Origin: Archilochus colubris
Lineage: Eukaryota; Chordata; Aves; Apodiformes; Trochilidae
NCBI GenBank assembly: GCA_023079485.1
Contig: CM041085.1
Coordinates: 26,397,121 to 26,461,120 of the forward strand
Direction of reading: 5' to 3'
DNA length: 64,000 bases
The position numbers and the translations under genes are program-made. Shown here piece by piece: positions 51,885-64,000 of the stretch (positions are counted from its first letter, which is position 1; every line of letters begins with the position of its first letter). A model generated the notes under the pieces. That model was not told the origin of the DNA and made no database searches. It saw nothing but the letters and a program-made list of their open reading frames with translations.

Positions 51885-52407
51885 TCCAAATTATATTTTT
51901 ACCAAGTCAAAATGCATTATTTCTGCATTCAAGTACTCTCAGTGCTTGCAGAGCCTTTGCTCCATAGGGACTCTTGACACACAGGTTACAGTTAATTTTT
52001 CTCTTACTTGATAAGTTTTTTTAAACTTTTCATGGACAGCTTCATTAACTATGGATGTTTCTTCTGACCCTAGCAAAGCTTAAGAAATGTGAATAAATAC
52101 TAAAAGTTCTGAACCATTAGACTGTTGGAAGACCTCAGTATGTGCCAGTTGTGTAAGCATTCAAATAGTTAATAGGTTGACCTATTAACCGATAGGGATT
52201 GGTCTTGTGCAATTATTCGCCAAGCCTAGAATTTTACTCTCTAATTTAAAAAAAAAAAAAGAGAAGCTTTTAGAAAAACACATCTATTCAAGCTTCTTTG
52301 AGATATGTTGTTCATAAATTAGATGACCATGTTATTGGTAAGAATAGAATGAGTTCTAAAGCCGAACCAACCAATTTGAGAAAAAGTAATAGAGATTACT
52401 GTTAACT

Positions 52408-52475
52408 CTCACATATTATCAGCTCAGCTGATATGTTATATGTTATATATCAGCTGAGCTGATAATATGTGGGAG
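52408..52475. repeat. Near-perfect inverted repeat, about 27-bp arms, 12-base loop
   Basis: Left arm 52408-52434 and right arm 52447-52475 are reverse complements apart from two extra G bases near the outer end of the right arm. The loop is 52435-52446. Each arm contains TCAGCTCAGCTGA or its complement, itself nearly palindromic, so alternative foldings exist. In LYPLAL1 pre-mRNA this would form a stable hairpin about 2.4 kb into intron 1. Confidence 0.92.
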
Positions 52476-53481
52476 CCTTGACTTCAAACAAGCCTAATGT
52501 CCTCCTACATGAGTGGAAGTTGTGAAATTCCAGTTTGGTGAACCCCCGCCAAGTTTTTAGGTTGAACATGTATTTCAGCCTACTATAAACCATATTCCTT
52601 GATGGGCCAGTGTCCTCAATCTTGAAGAATTTTTAACTCCTGTTGGGGACTTGTGTGCATATACTGTTCACGAAGGTGACAGGGAAGGTATATTTGAAGA
52701 TGGAAGTAATGCAAGGACGAGCTCTAGGAACCTTCTTATGTACGTTTGTGTATTTGTTTGAAAGGCACACATTCTGTCTTCATAAAAATTCACTCTGTTT
52801 ATCTGTTTACAGAACTCCACTGCAGGGATTTTGGCTATAGGCTAAATTAATAAGACTAGGAAAAAACACATTGAGAGTCAAACCTCAACTAGATTTCAAA
52901 CAGAACTGTGGGATTAAGGTTTTGGAGGGTCCTGCTGAATATTTTAACACAAACTGGGCTCTTGAGCACTTTTACAAAATATTTGGGGTGTTTGACCAAT
53001 ACTTTCTGTAAAGCCTACACGGTATAATTAAATGTGAAGATCTATTTTGTTGCTCATGACTCACTTTTGAAGTGGGTCAGCATAAAATTCTGTAGTAAAA
53101 ATTAATTATCTTTTCTAGGGTAGCAATAGGTATGTTATCTTGCATTTAAAGATGTTCATCAGTAGTTTTTGTTCATCACTTTTATCAGCAAATAAGGTAA
53201 GTTCCAAGTAAGAGCTAAAGCCTTGTGATTGATTAAGATACTTAAGCCATTGGATGTAATGAAGTATTAAGTTTACCCTGTGAGGCCTCTTAAGTAGTCT
53301 GTTTCTAGGAATTTCTCAGTCCATCTTCTTGCAAAAGGGATTGAGGTTATTGTAGAAGATTCTTTTAGCATTTTAGAGAATTATTGTGATTTAGAAATTA
53401 GTGCACCTTGGTATATTTGACACTATATAGTTTTACTGCTAGGTGCACAGAATAATTCTTGTACTTTACTCCATCATACAG

Positions 53482-53581
53482 GTGGTACTGGCCAAGGAGC
53501 AAGAACATGGATAAAAGAACTTTTGAATCAAGACATGGCTTTTCAGCATATAAAAGTAATTTACCCAACAGCTCCTGCCAG
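53482..53581 (+). CDS. LYPLAL1: LYPLAL1 exon 2
   Basis: One hundred bases following an ATACAG acceptor (AG at 53480-53481) and ending before a GTATTG donor at 53582. Two bases complete the split codon from exon 1, giving HGSG-GTGQG, then RTWIKELLNQD, and ending with HIKVIYPTAPA. This matches the second coding exon of vertebrate LYPLAL1: a glycine-rich turn, a helix, then the second core strand with the YPTAP motif shared by the acyl-protein thioesterase family. The exon leaves phase 2 (last two bases AG). It was located by continuing the frame from exon 1; it is too short to stand out as an open frame. No stop or frameshift interrupts it. Confidence 0.95.
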
Positions 53582-56500
53582 GTATTGTTTAATACATTAT
53601 AACTGTACGATTAAATTACTCTATTCTAGTACTGTAAAGTACACTTGAGAATATTGGTGCGGACTGTTGTAACGCTTCCTTGTTCTTTCTCATGGATGTG
53701 TTTTTTGGCAAAAATGCTGCTCAACAGTGCACTGGTGACCAAGGACTGTGATTCTAAGTAGTTAGGACTAAATGTTGAAGACTTCACAGAAGTTGCAGTC
53801 TGTAGTTTAAATTCAGGTATTTTCCTCATAGTATCTTCCCATCTCCTTGATACAAATAGAAGGAGATGACAGTGTGTTGTAATGACATTATGGAGCCATA
53901 TTCTGCATCACAATCCTACCTATATTAACTCCCATAAATTAACCACTAAAATATTCTGTTGCATTTAAAGCCAGGTTTCAGTTTTGAAGCTGGTTGTCTT
54001 TTTGGCATGTATGATATGAAGGTTCTTCCTGCTCTGGAAAGGACTGGGAATATAAAATTACACATTTCTTCTAGTTTGAATCCTGACCCAATTGTTTCAA
54101 AGAGAACTGAGTGCAACATTTACTGCCGGCACAGATTTTGTTATTAAATTACACTGCTCAGTGGTAGACTGGAACTATAGACAAAAATATTTACCTTTAA
54201 GAATTTGAAAGTTGATTAGGTCAAACGTGAAGGCTGAAAATTGGACACCTGTCTCCATGTTTAGCTACATAAAAGCATGGCCTTGTATTTTACAGACTTT
54301 AATTTTTCTTAATATAAATCCATTTTTAAGGTGTCTGTTACTCTGAGTTAGGAAAATGTTTCTTTGAAAGGTAGTGGTAGTTGAAAAGTAGTTGAAAGTT
54401 TCTTTTTGAATTTGTGCGTAAGTATGCATCAATGCTGAAAGTAAAAGGAAATAGTGACATTCAGCATGGGCTTTCAAGGTACAGAGTTTTAGTTTTAAAA
54501 GAAGAAATTTTCTTGGAGGGTATAAACAAGTATAATAGCAGATTTTGTCTGGCACTCAGTAATATGTGAAAAAAACCCTTTCCTTGACCATGTATTTTTA
54601 TGATCTACTTAAGCAGGAAAAGCAATTGAGCAATTGCAGTGTGAATGCACTCACTTACAGAAAAATCAAGCCCATGAGTGCAAGTCTCTGAAGCAGTGTG
54701 TTTTGGGTTAGTTGGTAGTGAATATGATTTTCTGTAAACAACTGGCCATTACTCCATTGGTGACAGGCTAAAGTGATGGCTAGAGTCATCAGTGGTACAT
54801 CACACATACTCACAGACTCCATTTCTTCCCTGTCAAGACAACAGATACTGGAGAAATGCAGTTTTTGCTTTCCTATGGAACCAGTCTTTCTTCATATGTT
54901 TTATGTAGCCAGAGCACCTCGGGACACATCTGTTAGGCCAGTGCTTCGCTTTTCCACCTCGCTGCACTTCAGGGGTCTGGTCCTTTTATAATTTGTTTTT
55001 GTGTTGGTTCTTTGATAACTACAGATGTAAACTGTGTGTAAATGATTAACCAGCAAGCTCTCCTGACTCAAATGACTGACAGTTATGAGGACTTTGTTTT
55101 TGTCTTCAGACTTTGGACCTCAGTACTTTGGTAAACAGGTGGAAGAAAAATACTTTTGAAATTAAAACAAGTGAATAAAGTTATCTCTACTCTCTTTTTA
55201 ATTACAAGATTACTCTTGTTCTTTAGAGCAAGAACTCAAAAATATGGTCTTATTTAATATATGTATATGTATGTATGTTTTGATAAGAATTCCAGAGACT
55301 TCTGGCACCAGCAGGGGAATTCAGCATCCTTGATGATGATACTTATTGACAGATGGTTATGGGTGTGTAGGTCAGAACAAGGTTCTGATCCAGTCTGATC
55401 ACATAGAGACAAGGATGATAAGCTGGTGGAAAGGTGTGCTGATGTGAAGAGAGTCTCTGGGTGGCACAAGCTGCCACTGTGTTGTTGAGTGCAAAGGATG
55501 CCAGCAGGTTTTTATGCTGATGGTATCAGAGACAGTTAGTCAAGACCATAGTAGAGCTGCTAGGCTAACGTGCTCTTCTGGCAAAATACTGCTAATGTGG
55601 ATGTAGTTCATAGTCTCTAAACTGTCTTTTCCAGCATAACTCACCACAAACGCATTGAACACCCTCCGTCAAAGTACTTTTTCCAGTAAAAGCAGGTTTG
55701 ATGATATAACTGCAATGCTACAGGTTTTGGCAGGATGAACTGCAGGCCATGTTTTTGATGGGTATAATTCTCCTGATAAGTAGATCTACGGATTTGGCCT
55801 TATACATTCTTCAACTTGTATACAGAGTTCTGAAAAGCAGTGGAATTCACATTTTTCAGCAGAACATTGAATTACTTTTTTTCTTTGGAGAGAATGGATG
55901 AGGTTTATGTTTACATTTTGTTTAGATGTTATCCCTGGCATTGAGACATAAATATTTTTCATTTACTACTGCATCAGAGGTTCAGGCACGTTTTTGTTCA
56001 GGAGTCAATTACTTCAAAAGTATTTTGGAAAACCAAGCAAGCATATAATCTGGAAGAACTCTAAAATACATTCTCTGTCTTCATTATCATTGATTTCAGT
56101 AAACACTAGAGAAGATAATTCCATTTTATGGATAGAAGCAATAGAACAGTTACTTAACATTTTACAGAAACTGTTTTTACTGTTCTTTGTTGGTCTCTGT
56201 AAAAGCTACACTTTCTACAAAAGCCCTTTCTGTTAATAATTTTTGTAATGTGTGGGATCTGTGCAGAGAATGATAACCAGATGTTCCCTGGACAGGTGAA
56301 GTTAGCAGTATTTTGTTACACTCATCCCATCACTTTGGAAAATCCTGTGGGTCTTTCATTTATTTTTTCCTGAGCGAAAATGACAGGATTTAGACATTGC
56401 AGTTTACTATTAAAAAAGGAAGAACTTGCAAAATTTCTAAATAAAATGCTTATGGTAAAAACATGGTTAGCTACAAAAGGAAAAAAATAATGTGGATTAG

Positions 56501-59500
56501 AAGTCTCAGAATGATGTAGTGAGAGTAGTGGCACCTGAACTTGGAATATGTTTGGAAATTATGTATAGCTGGGGCATTCAAGTTTTTCTTTGCAAATGAA
56601 AATTTTTAGACCCTGTTTTTTCTGTGTAATTCAGGCAGCTAGGATACTTAAAAACTAAGAGAGCACTTTTTTAATAGGTCATTCTTTTAACTTTAGCTTT
56701 CTTTCAATATCATTGCTTCTGTATGTGGATTAAACTTGTTGAACACAATGGAATTCTGTTTCTTCTCCTTTGTCATGCAGATCTGTATCTTTAATTTAAA
56801 AAAAAAACACCTCAAATTATAGCTCTTAACAGCTGATGCAATCCCTAAAGCCACGTCTACAGTAATAGTTTTAAAGGAGTTTCCTTTTTCTTTTCTTATT
56901 TGGGTCAGAATGCCTACAGTTTTAAATACTGTTTCAGCTGCTATAACTGTGACTTAAACATTAGTTTTCTATTGAATTTTTAAATCAGAACTGAATACCA
57001 CCCAATTTGACCTTTTTTTGATGTGTGTTTTTTTGTGGTTTTTTTCTTTTTAATGGAAAGTGATAGTTTAAATTGGCATAGCAGGAGCTAACTTGGTAAA
57101 GCTAAAACCATTTAGGCTCCACTTGTTTTAATAAGTATACCTTCTATAATTCCCTTAAAAAATCTAGGTCAAGGATTCTTTGCATTGTCAAGCATTCAAT
57201 TCTGTCAGTCCTTCCTTTTTGCAAGTCAGAAAGAAAAGTCTAACTATTACCTGGGTTATTTTGTGAATCTTTTTGACATTGACCCAGCATACCTTTCTAT
57301 GGCCATTAAGCCTCCATACCGTGTTTGTTGAATTGCTTTTTTCCAGTTTATTTTGATTTCCTTTGTCTATTAAATACATGGCTGGTAAGGAGTTCTCAGC
57401 ATTACATAGCCTGATACTCCATCGTTTCAACTAAGTTCACATCTTTGCTGGGTTCATGGGTGGAAATGAATTTCATCTCATTGTAGGCCCTACTTGGCTA
57501 TATTGCAAAACCACCAGACAGCTCGGCACCGTTCAGCTACCCCGACAGCCTCTACTTATGTGAGGCCTAGGACTGGAAAAGCAGCAGGGGTACTGCAGGT
57601 CAGACTTGAGATGGATTGGTGGAGCCACGTAGGGAGCTTACACAGTGCCTATCATACTACATTTGTGTCAAGCAAATGTTATTAATCCTTCACTTCTGTA
57701 AAAATCTCATTCATAAATTTCACACCAAGACATCTTTTTAGAGGTGGAAGTTTGAAGAAGAAGTAGACAAGGTTTTTGGTTGGTATCATAGGGTGTTTCT
57801 TTCATCTCCTGTAAGTAGAAATTTAACATATTGCATATTCATATACTAAATACAGTAAGCATTTGTCAGAGATACTTTAGTCCTGTTTCAGGAAAAAGAA
57901 AAACATGATAACATTAATCTTGGATTTCTCATCCCGTTAACTACGTTGGGCTCTTACACATCTTGTTTTCCATCTCTCAGCCTTTCTCTAATACAGAAAC
58001 AATGGTGACTGCTTTTTATATGGCTTCTCCCCACAGCTACTTGCTTTTGCTTTACAGTCTTTTCAAAGGTTTTTGTGCTTAGCTAGTGTCATTCATGCAT
58101 TCTCAATGTGTTTTTCTTCCAGCAGCTTGTTAGAGATAGCACTCTGAATTCAAGAGTGTTTTTCAAATGCCACAATGGAGAACTGCTTCAGATTGGACCA
58201 AGTTTGACTCTTGCCACTTTCTTTCAAGCAAATTAATTTAGTTGGTTGCTGAGTAACTGAAGTGTCTAGAAATGGTCATTTACAGTCTTCTCAAAATTAA
58301 CATTATTGCCATTTCTCTGATAAGTAAAAATCCTCGCAATTTACACCACTCAAACTACCCAAAAGCAGCCAAACAAACCAACAGAAACAATGAAACAGAC
58401 TCAGAGTTTGACATGTATAGTTTTATGTCAGCTTCTGCTGCAGATTCTGTTGTGTTGAATGAGTATTTGTCCCAAAGTTCCATTTCTTCAGGTAATAAGC
58501 ATTCTGTAGTCATTCACTTAGCTCCCTTTCCAGGAATGTTAACATCCAAAACAACTCTATCAAAAGCATTTGCATGTGGTTGAGTAAACAAGTACTGCCT
58601 GTTCTGAGGAACAGCTGAAATTACTTCTCATGGAGATTACTCTTGTCTTCATTTTTTAATTTTTTTTTTTTTAAGTGTACGTCCAAGTTTAAGCTGTTTG
58701 AATTTCTGGCACATCTTAAACTGTGTTACTGCATTGGAAAGCTTAATTGTTAAGATATGTTGAATATCAGTTTTACTATAAGATACACCTTGGACTAGAA
58801 CTTTGAATTATACTTCACATTTGAGAAGGTGGATTATCTAACTCTGCCTCCTGAGATGACATGGGTTTGCGAAGGAAGTAAAATGAAGATTTAAAAAATT
58901 CTTATCTTTCCTTTTCTTTCTTTGAATCTTGAAGCCTAACTTCACTATACATTCCCAATTCTGTCTGACATTTTAGAAAGTGCTGTCTAGAACATCAAGA
59001 AAGCTGTAAACCAGCACCAGTGACTGCATTAGCAGGAGAGTGGTTATAGTGCTGATTGTGAAGGCAGTTGTGCATCAGGAGAAAAACTTGGAGGAAGAAT
59101 ATTTACTATTTATCAACATGCTGTCTACTTCACTTTTTTTTTATTTAAACCAGCTAGTAGGGCTGGCTTGTCTTCTCACATAAAATGTTAGACAGGGACA
59201 GTGATTCAATGGATAATGGACAAAAATACCTGTAGTTTTATGTGAATTGCTATGCTAATAGCATCATTATGGGAATAGAATTTGGCATGTTCTCAGGTCT
59301 GAATTTGAACCTTATGTAGCATCATTTGGTTGCTCTCCAGTCCTGTTAGGATATTTTCAAGCTAATAGCATTATTCTAAGTGTGATTAAGAAGATGTAGA
59401 GTGTATATATTCAATGCACCAAAAGAGTGGAAAAATATGGTATTATTGCTTCCTGATTTCATTACATTTTCATCATTATGTAACTCTTCTTAGAAGAAGG

Positions 59501-62500
59501 TAACCTATCTTCAGTTTGTGAGACCTTTGCAGTGAAATCAACAAGGAAAACTACTTCTATTTTAATGTTTAAAAGATTGAAAGGATGATAAATACTTGAA
59601 GACATAGTTCAGGATATAGTTTCCTTTCAGGTCATTCAAAGACGGTGTGTAGGATCACTGTGAAACTGCAGTCTCACACAAGAAGCATATGTGTGAAAAT
59701 ACAATTGTAGATCATTGCATACCCTTAAAAATTCAGATCTATAAAGTAGTCAGAAAACATAATGCAAAGTGATTTGAGGATGTTGGGAAACATGTTAAAG
59801 ATTCTTTTCCTCTATGTGCCTGCATTTTTCTTAAATGCTGTTCGGTATTATTAGCTACATTTCATTTCATCTTCCTTTCTCTTAATGTTAAATGTTAGGA
59901 GTTAATTCAATTTGTAAGAAATTATGTTTCAAGCATCTCTTAAAATGGGTGCAAGTTGGAACGTCAGATATACCCAGACAGAGGGTTCAGAATTCGTGTT
60001 TCTTTACATAGATTTGAACCTTTTTTTGTGCTCCAGAGCAAGCAAAACAGAAACACAAACACACACACACTCCCTTTAAAACTAAATCAAGAGCAACAAC
60101 AAAACCCCACACGACTTGGGGAGTTATATATTTTCAGTTCAAGTTGTGACAACACATGTTATGGAGACATGGAGCTTTATTTTTAGTATCATTTATAAAA
60201 GAAATTAAAGAAAGTGATGCGCAGAGAGGAAAAAAAATTATCAGGACTAATATTACAAGTTTTGATTAAGTTTAGGAAAGAAAAAAAATCCATACTTAAA
60301 GATGACCATTTGGTCTGACACTGGCTTTACCTGACCATGCTGATCTTAATGGATGGAATTTTCACTCCTCTGTGATTTTCTTTGTTTTTTGTGTGTTTCA
60401 GTCCAGCCTCTTGTGTCACTTTAACATAGGGTTTTTTTTTTTACTTTTGTGGTTAAGTCATATGAAAAAATTCCGTGCTGTATTCTTGGACCTTTACAGA
60501 TGGTTCTCAGCCAAACATATTTGTTTACCGTGGTAATGTCTGACTTGCAGTGTGCCAGCTAATAAAGGGATTTATTTAGGGAACAGGGTGAATGACTAAA
60601 ACAGATGTGCCAGTTGGGTGAACCATTAAAAGAATCTTACTTCTCATCTTTATGTAAAGTGATTTTTCATTCATTTCTGATAAATCAAGAGTGATTACAA
60701 GGGTTTTTTTGAACCAGTTGAAGGCACCTTCTCTGTTTTCTTGGGGGTCTTCCTATGGACTTAAAACACATTAGTCTTTTTTCATACTGAAGGATTTGCA
60801 GAGACAGCAGGTAAAAGTGCTGAGTTTTGACATCTGATCAAGTGTTATAATCCTAAAATGGGTTTTGTCCTTTTTATAAATTGTTCAATTCTGTCTTTCA
60901 GTTGCAGGGAAGCCTGTTTTAGTATTTCTGAAATGTAAACTTCTGTAATGCAGTTCAAACATGGATCTTCATTCCATGGGAATTCTGGGTCAGCATGTTG
61001 TAATAATACTAAAACCTTACACATCTTTTCTCACACAAATATAAGGTACTCTTGTTTTACTAGAAAAGAAAGCATTCTGGAAAAAAAGCAAGTAAAAGAA
61101 TTTTAACATTTTTACACAGCTTTAGCTTGTTGGGTTTACAGAATGCTTTCACTGAATGTAGTTTAGTAGTTGCCTTTTTTCTTATTTTAATAGACACATA
61201 AGGACTAACTTGAAAAAGAAAATTGTTAATTCTTTAATACTGGACCTTAAATATATGGTTTGTTAAGAAATAAATAAGTGAGGAACTACTGAGACATACA
61301 CTGTACCAAAGTTGATTTACTTTTGTGCCATTTTGAATAACAGTAGATTGTTGTAGGTTATCTGCCTACTGTTATCTGCCTGTACCAGTCAATTGCTACT
61401 TGTTGCTTCTTTCTTCATATTTAGCTTTCCAGCTTTTAAGTCATGGGCCTTATTTGCTTTGTGTTCATGGCACCAGGCAGAAGATCTGTATTGTCTCATT
61501 TTTGACTTGTGTGACCAAGTGATCAGACTGCTCTTTGTATGCTTCTGCTAGTGGCACTAGTTCCGGTTTAGAAATAGCCATTTACATGTGTGAAGTCTCT
61601 CCGCTATTAATGAAGGCAGAATTTGTTCCTTCACTAAGAATAATTGAAGTAGTGGCTTTCATACTTTAGGTTAGTTGTGTTTGTGCTTAATCCTAGCACT
61701 AGAGAAAGTCAGAGAGAGCACAAAAGTCAGTGTTAGCATTTTCACTGTGTTCCCGTTCAGATAAATTTATCAAAGGCTGTCTGTTGGTAGGCAGTGATTG
61801 TAATCTGACCTGAGCTCATCAGAGCTTAAGTAAAAATAAAAAATGTGCCCTCTGATTAAACATCCAGTTAAGGATTTTAGTGGGCTTGGTTTTGCAATGA
61901 AGCGTTGCAAACACTCATAGCAGTGTGTTTAGTAGTAAATTGTAGAGCCATTGCAAGGCAACTAGATTACCTTTCTTGGTATTTCAGGGTTATATTCATC
62001 TTTATTTCAAAACAAAGCAAAGGCTACTTTCAGTTGTAGTTTCCTTGATTATCTGGGATTTGGGCAACATGTTAAAGCACTTAAAATTCTAATCTGAGAA
62101 CACAATATTATGGGAGAGTATCTAATTTCTGATTTCTTTCTGTGCACTAATCCAAGCACATGACATTCCTTTTACATCTATGAGATACTTGCTGTGTAAT
62201 GTTGAGGATGACTATTTTTGAAGGAAAATTGACAAAAGGAAGAAGTCTTCGTAAATATGTAGAGGATCGTAGTGCTTGTCTCCTGTCAATTTCAACAAGA
62301 GTAGGACATCTGAATCCTGTAAATTTGTCTCTTGCACAGCTTTCTTATTTAGCAGTTACCTCAGTTTGTCCTGTTCCAAGGTGGATTCCAACCCTAACTT
62401 TGTTTAGGATTAAGAACCTCTTGACAAGGTTAAGATTTAGAATGTTTAGCTGCCCTGATCAACCTGGGCACTGATATGCCTGAAATTGTGTTTTACATAA

Positions 62501-62699
62501 ATTCCAAGTGTTGTTATCATTCTTGAAAGAGCATGTTTTAAATGCAAGGAAACACAATGTGACTGGATGTAAATTGCATTAGGCCCCAAAAGTTTCTTCT
62601 TTGCTTTGCTGGACAGATACTGAATCAGTTTTATTTATCAGATATGTTGAAGGCTTTTGATCTTATGCCTGATCGTTTTCTTTCCTTCCATCACTGCAG
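53582..62699 (+). other. LYPLAL1 intron 2
   Basis: GT-AG intron of 9118 bases, AT-rich, with no recognisable transposon of any length. Short simple runs occur (ACAC near 60050-60072, T-rich near 58660 and 60430). One more GC-rich open segment at 57487-57598 has splice-like borders and is discussed as a finding. Nothing else gene-like was seen. Confidence 0.85.
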
Positions 62700-62869
62700 G
62701 CCATATACACCTTTGAAAGGAGCCTTTTCCACTGTGTGGTTTGACAGATTTAAGATCTGTATTGACTGTCCAGAACACATGGAAAGCATTGATTCAATGT
62801 GCCGGCGACTTACGGACTTGATCAATGATGAGATTAAAAATGGCATTGCAAAAAATAGGATACTAATAG
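62700..62869 (+). CDS. LYPLAL1: LYPLAL1 exon 3
   Basis: Follows a strong acceptor (pyrimidine-rich run ending CACTGCAG, AG at 62698-62699) and ends before a GTAAGA donor at 62870. The first G completes the AGG codon split from exon 2. The frame then reads [17 protein letters not shown], then [12 protein letters not shown], and ends [11 protein letters not shown]. This is the lid and central helix region of LYPLAL1, including the VWFDRF block and the helix before the nucleophile strand. The exon stops just short of the nucleophile elbow (GFSMGG in family members), so the catalytic Ser, Asp and His must be in downstream exons outside the window. The three exons sum to 355 bases, 118 full codons plus one base, about half the usual length of roughly 235-240 residues. 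Confidence 0.95.
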
Positions 62870-64000
62870 GTAAGACAGATTTTGTGTGTGTGTTTATTTT
62901 AATGGCTTGTAATTCTTAAGATTTTGTTTGGTTTGAATTTACTTCATCCTGAAAGCTCATGAGCATCATTGAGACCTGAATCAAGTGAGGAATGACCTTA
63001 ACAGTAAGTAGTCCTCAAAAATTTTAAAACTGTTTAATTGTAGCTATTTAAAATGCAGAGTGGGCAGTGATTTACTTTAAAAAGTACATATCTTCAGTGT
63101 ACTTAGCCAAAATTACTTGTATTTTGGAGAGTGGAAATGCAGTGTGTAAATAATCATGAGTTTTCCCTTGCTATTCTCAGTGTATTGCATTAAGTTTATT
63201 CATGGGGAACACTTGCTAACAGATGAAGTATTAGCTGTCACAGTTCATATTTTTCTGTATTCCTGTCATTCTTAATTTCCAGATTTCCAGTAGCTTTCAG
63301 AGAATGTCTGTGAAATAGTGGCATAGTGAGGCATGGGGCTTGAGGGCAATTGAGTAGCTTGTGTCAGGAGAGTGAATAAGAATTCACAAGTCCTTGGCTC
63401 CCCATCCCATCCCTAGACCACAAATTATTTCAGGTTGGGAGAAAAAACTCTTAATGTGGGAAGTTACAAATTTATGGCCAACTGAATCATGCCATCAAAG
63501 TCCTGTGTGGTGGAGCCACTATCATTCAGCCTACATGTTTTAATGGTCCAGCCCCAGTTTTCTCTTTGAAGGCCGCTGTTTACTTTTCCTAGCTGGCTCA
63601 TTGCCCTGCCTGCAGAATGCATTGTTTTAGATGGCTGTCAGCAAAGCCTCTTTGATCTGTCTTTCCTGTGTTACACCTGATGGCTTGGAAACAGCTGAAA
63701 AAGTGCAGGTGCTTTTCTATATATTGAGCTAGGAACTTGCTACTAGGCTTTTCTCTTTTGTCTCTAGCCATCAAAATTAGAACTAGTGAGACTATGGAGT
63801 ATGAAGGCTGTTTTACAGGACATAATTAGAGTAAGGAAGTTGGTATGCAGCAATTGTTCCAGTCCATAGATTCTTCAGAAGTCCCCATCCCTATGCGTTT
63901 GCATTCCTCATCTGTAAATCAGAAATAATTATACTTATTTTCTCACACTCTGAGAGCTGTGATTGCAAGCTTCTAGAGTAAGGCACAGTTTCCTTGCATC
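62870..64000 (+). other. LYPLAL1 intron 3, start only
   Basis: Begins with a good GTAAGA donor and continues past the window end. The 1131 bases present hold no repeat or exon I can recognise. Family gene structure predicts that the next exon, encoding the nucleophile elbow, lies further right. Confidence 0.8.

Larger units (their letters stand above)
49991..53481 (+). other. LYPLAL1 intron 1
   Basis: GT-AG intron of 3491 bases. The first 350 bases are still CpG island. It contains an A/C-only tract (51791-51884), a long inverted repeat (52408-52475) and a short poly-A run near 52247. No CR1 copy and no convincing extra exon was seen. Confidence 0.85.
49906..64000 (+). other. LYPLAL1: LYPLAL1 gene, 5' part, truncated by the window end
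   Basis: Gene-level entry. Coding exons at 49906-49990, 53482-53581 and 62700-62869 are separated by introns of 3491 and 9118 bases; intron 3 runs off the window. Intron phases are 1, 2 and 1. Known family role: a cytosolic serine hydrolase preferring short acyl chains. Human LYPLAL1 has been reported to remove palmitate from the BK potassium channel, and the human locus is associated with fat distribution. These roles are established knowledge for human, not shown here. All visible splice junctions are GT-AG and the frame is intact, so the gene looks functional in the visible part. No second gene is seen inside it on either strand. Confidence 0.93.

Noticed and set aside
1..64000. CRISPR arrays, operons, phage or bacterial defence genes
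   Set aside because: Nothing in the window looks prokaryotic. Interspersed CR1 copies, a CpG island and GT-AG introns show a vertebrate genome.
1..64000. tRNA, rRNA or known snRNA genes
   Set aside because: I scanned for tRNA A/B-box-like strings and U-snRNA or 7SK starts and saw none convincing. A tRNAscan-SE or Rfam search would be decisive.

Overview
This is vertebrate nuclear DNA, almost certainly from a bird. The recognisable interspersed repeats are nearly all CR1-type LINEs, and two end in the ATTCTGTG-type 3' repeat typical of avian CR1. I saw no mammalian-type SINE or L1. There are no operons, ribosome binding sites or densely packed open frames. The only host protein-coding gene I can support is the 5' half of LYPLAL1 (lysophospholipase-like 1, an alpha/beta hydrolase of the acyl-protein thioesterase family), on the + strand. 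The species cannot be fixed from the sequence.

Layout. Positions 1-49,680 are intergenic. They hold AT-rich unique sequence, CR1 fragments all in + orientation (long degraded copy at 7285-9005; 3' scraps at 11450-11512, 28030-28360 and 38800-39571; RT-to-3'-end copy at 47985-49253; possibly an older scrap at 35045-35240), simple repeats, and one odd unit at 11640-12640. That unit combines a 263-base purine-rich tract with sequence resembling the primer-binding region of a retroviral LTR element read on the minus strand. By known vertebrate gene order (TGFB2 - LYPLAL1 - SLC30A10) this left flank should be the gene-poor interval on the TGFB2 side; that is inference, since no TGFB2 exon is visible.

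Positions 49,685-50,345 are a CpG island, the LYPLAL1 promoter with exon 1. Exon 1 (49906-49990), exon 2 (53482-53581) and exon 3 (62700-62869) join with consistent phases (1, 2, 1) into 118 complete codons. These cover the N-terminal half of the hydrolase, including the HGSG oxyanion-type loop. The exons with the catalytic Ser, Asp and His lie beyond position 64,000. Intron 1 carries a 27-bp-arm inverted repeat and a 94-base tract containing only A and C. Intron 2 contains an open segment flanked by splice-like signals.

I did not find a new multi-gene system. The most notable items are the purine tract with the LTR-like unit, the intron 1 hairpin, the intron 1 A/C-only tract and the possible unrecognised exon in intron 2.
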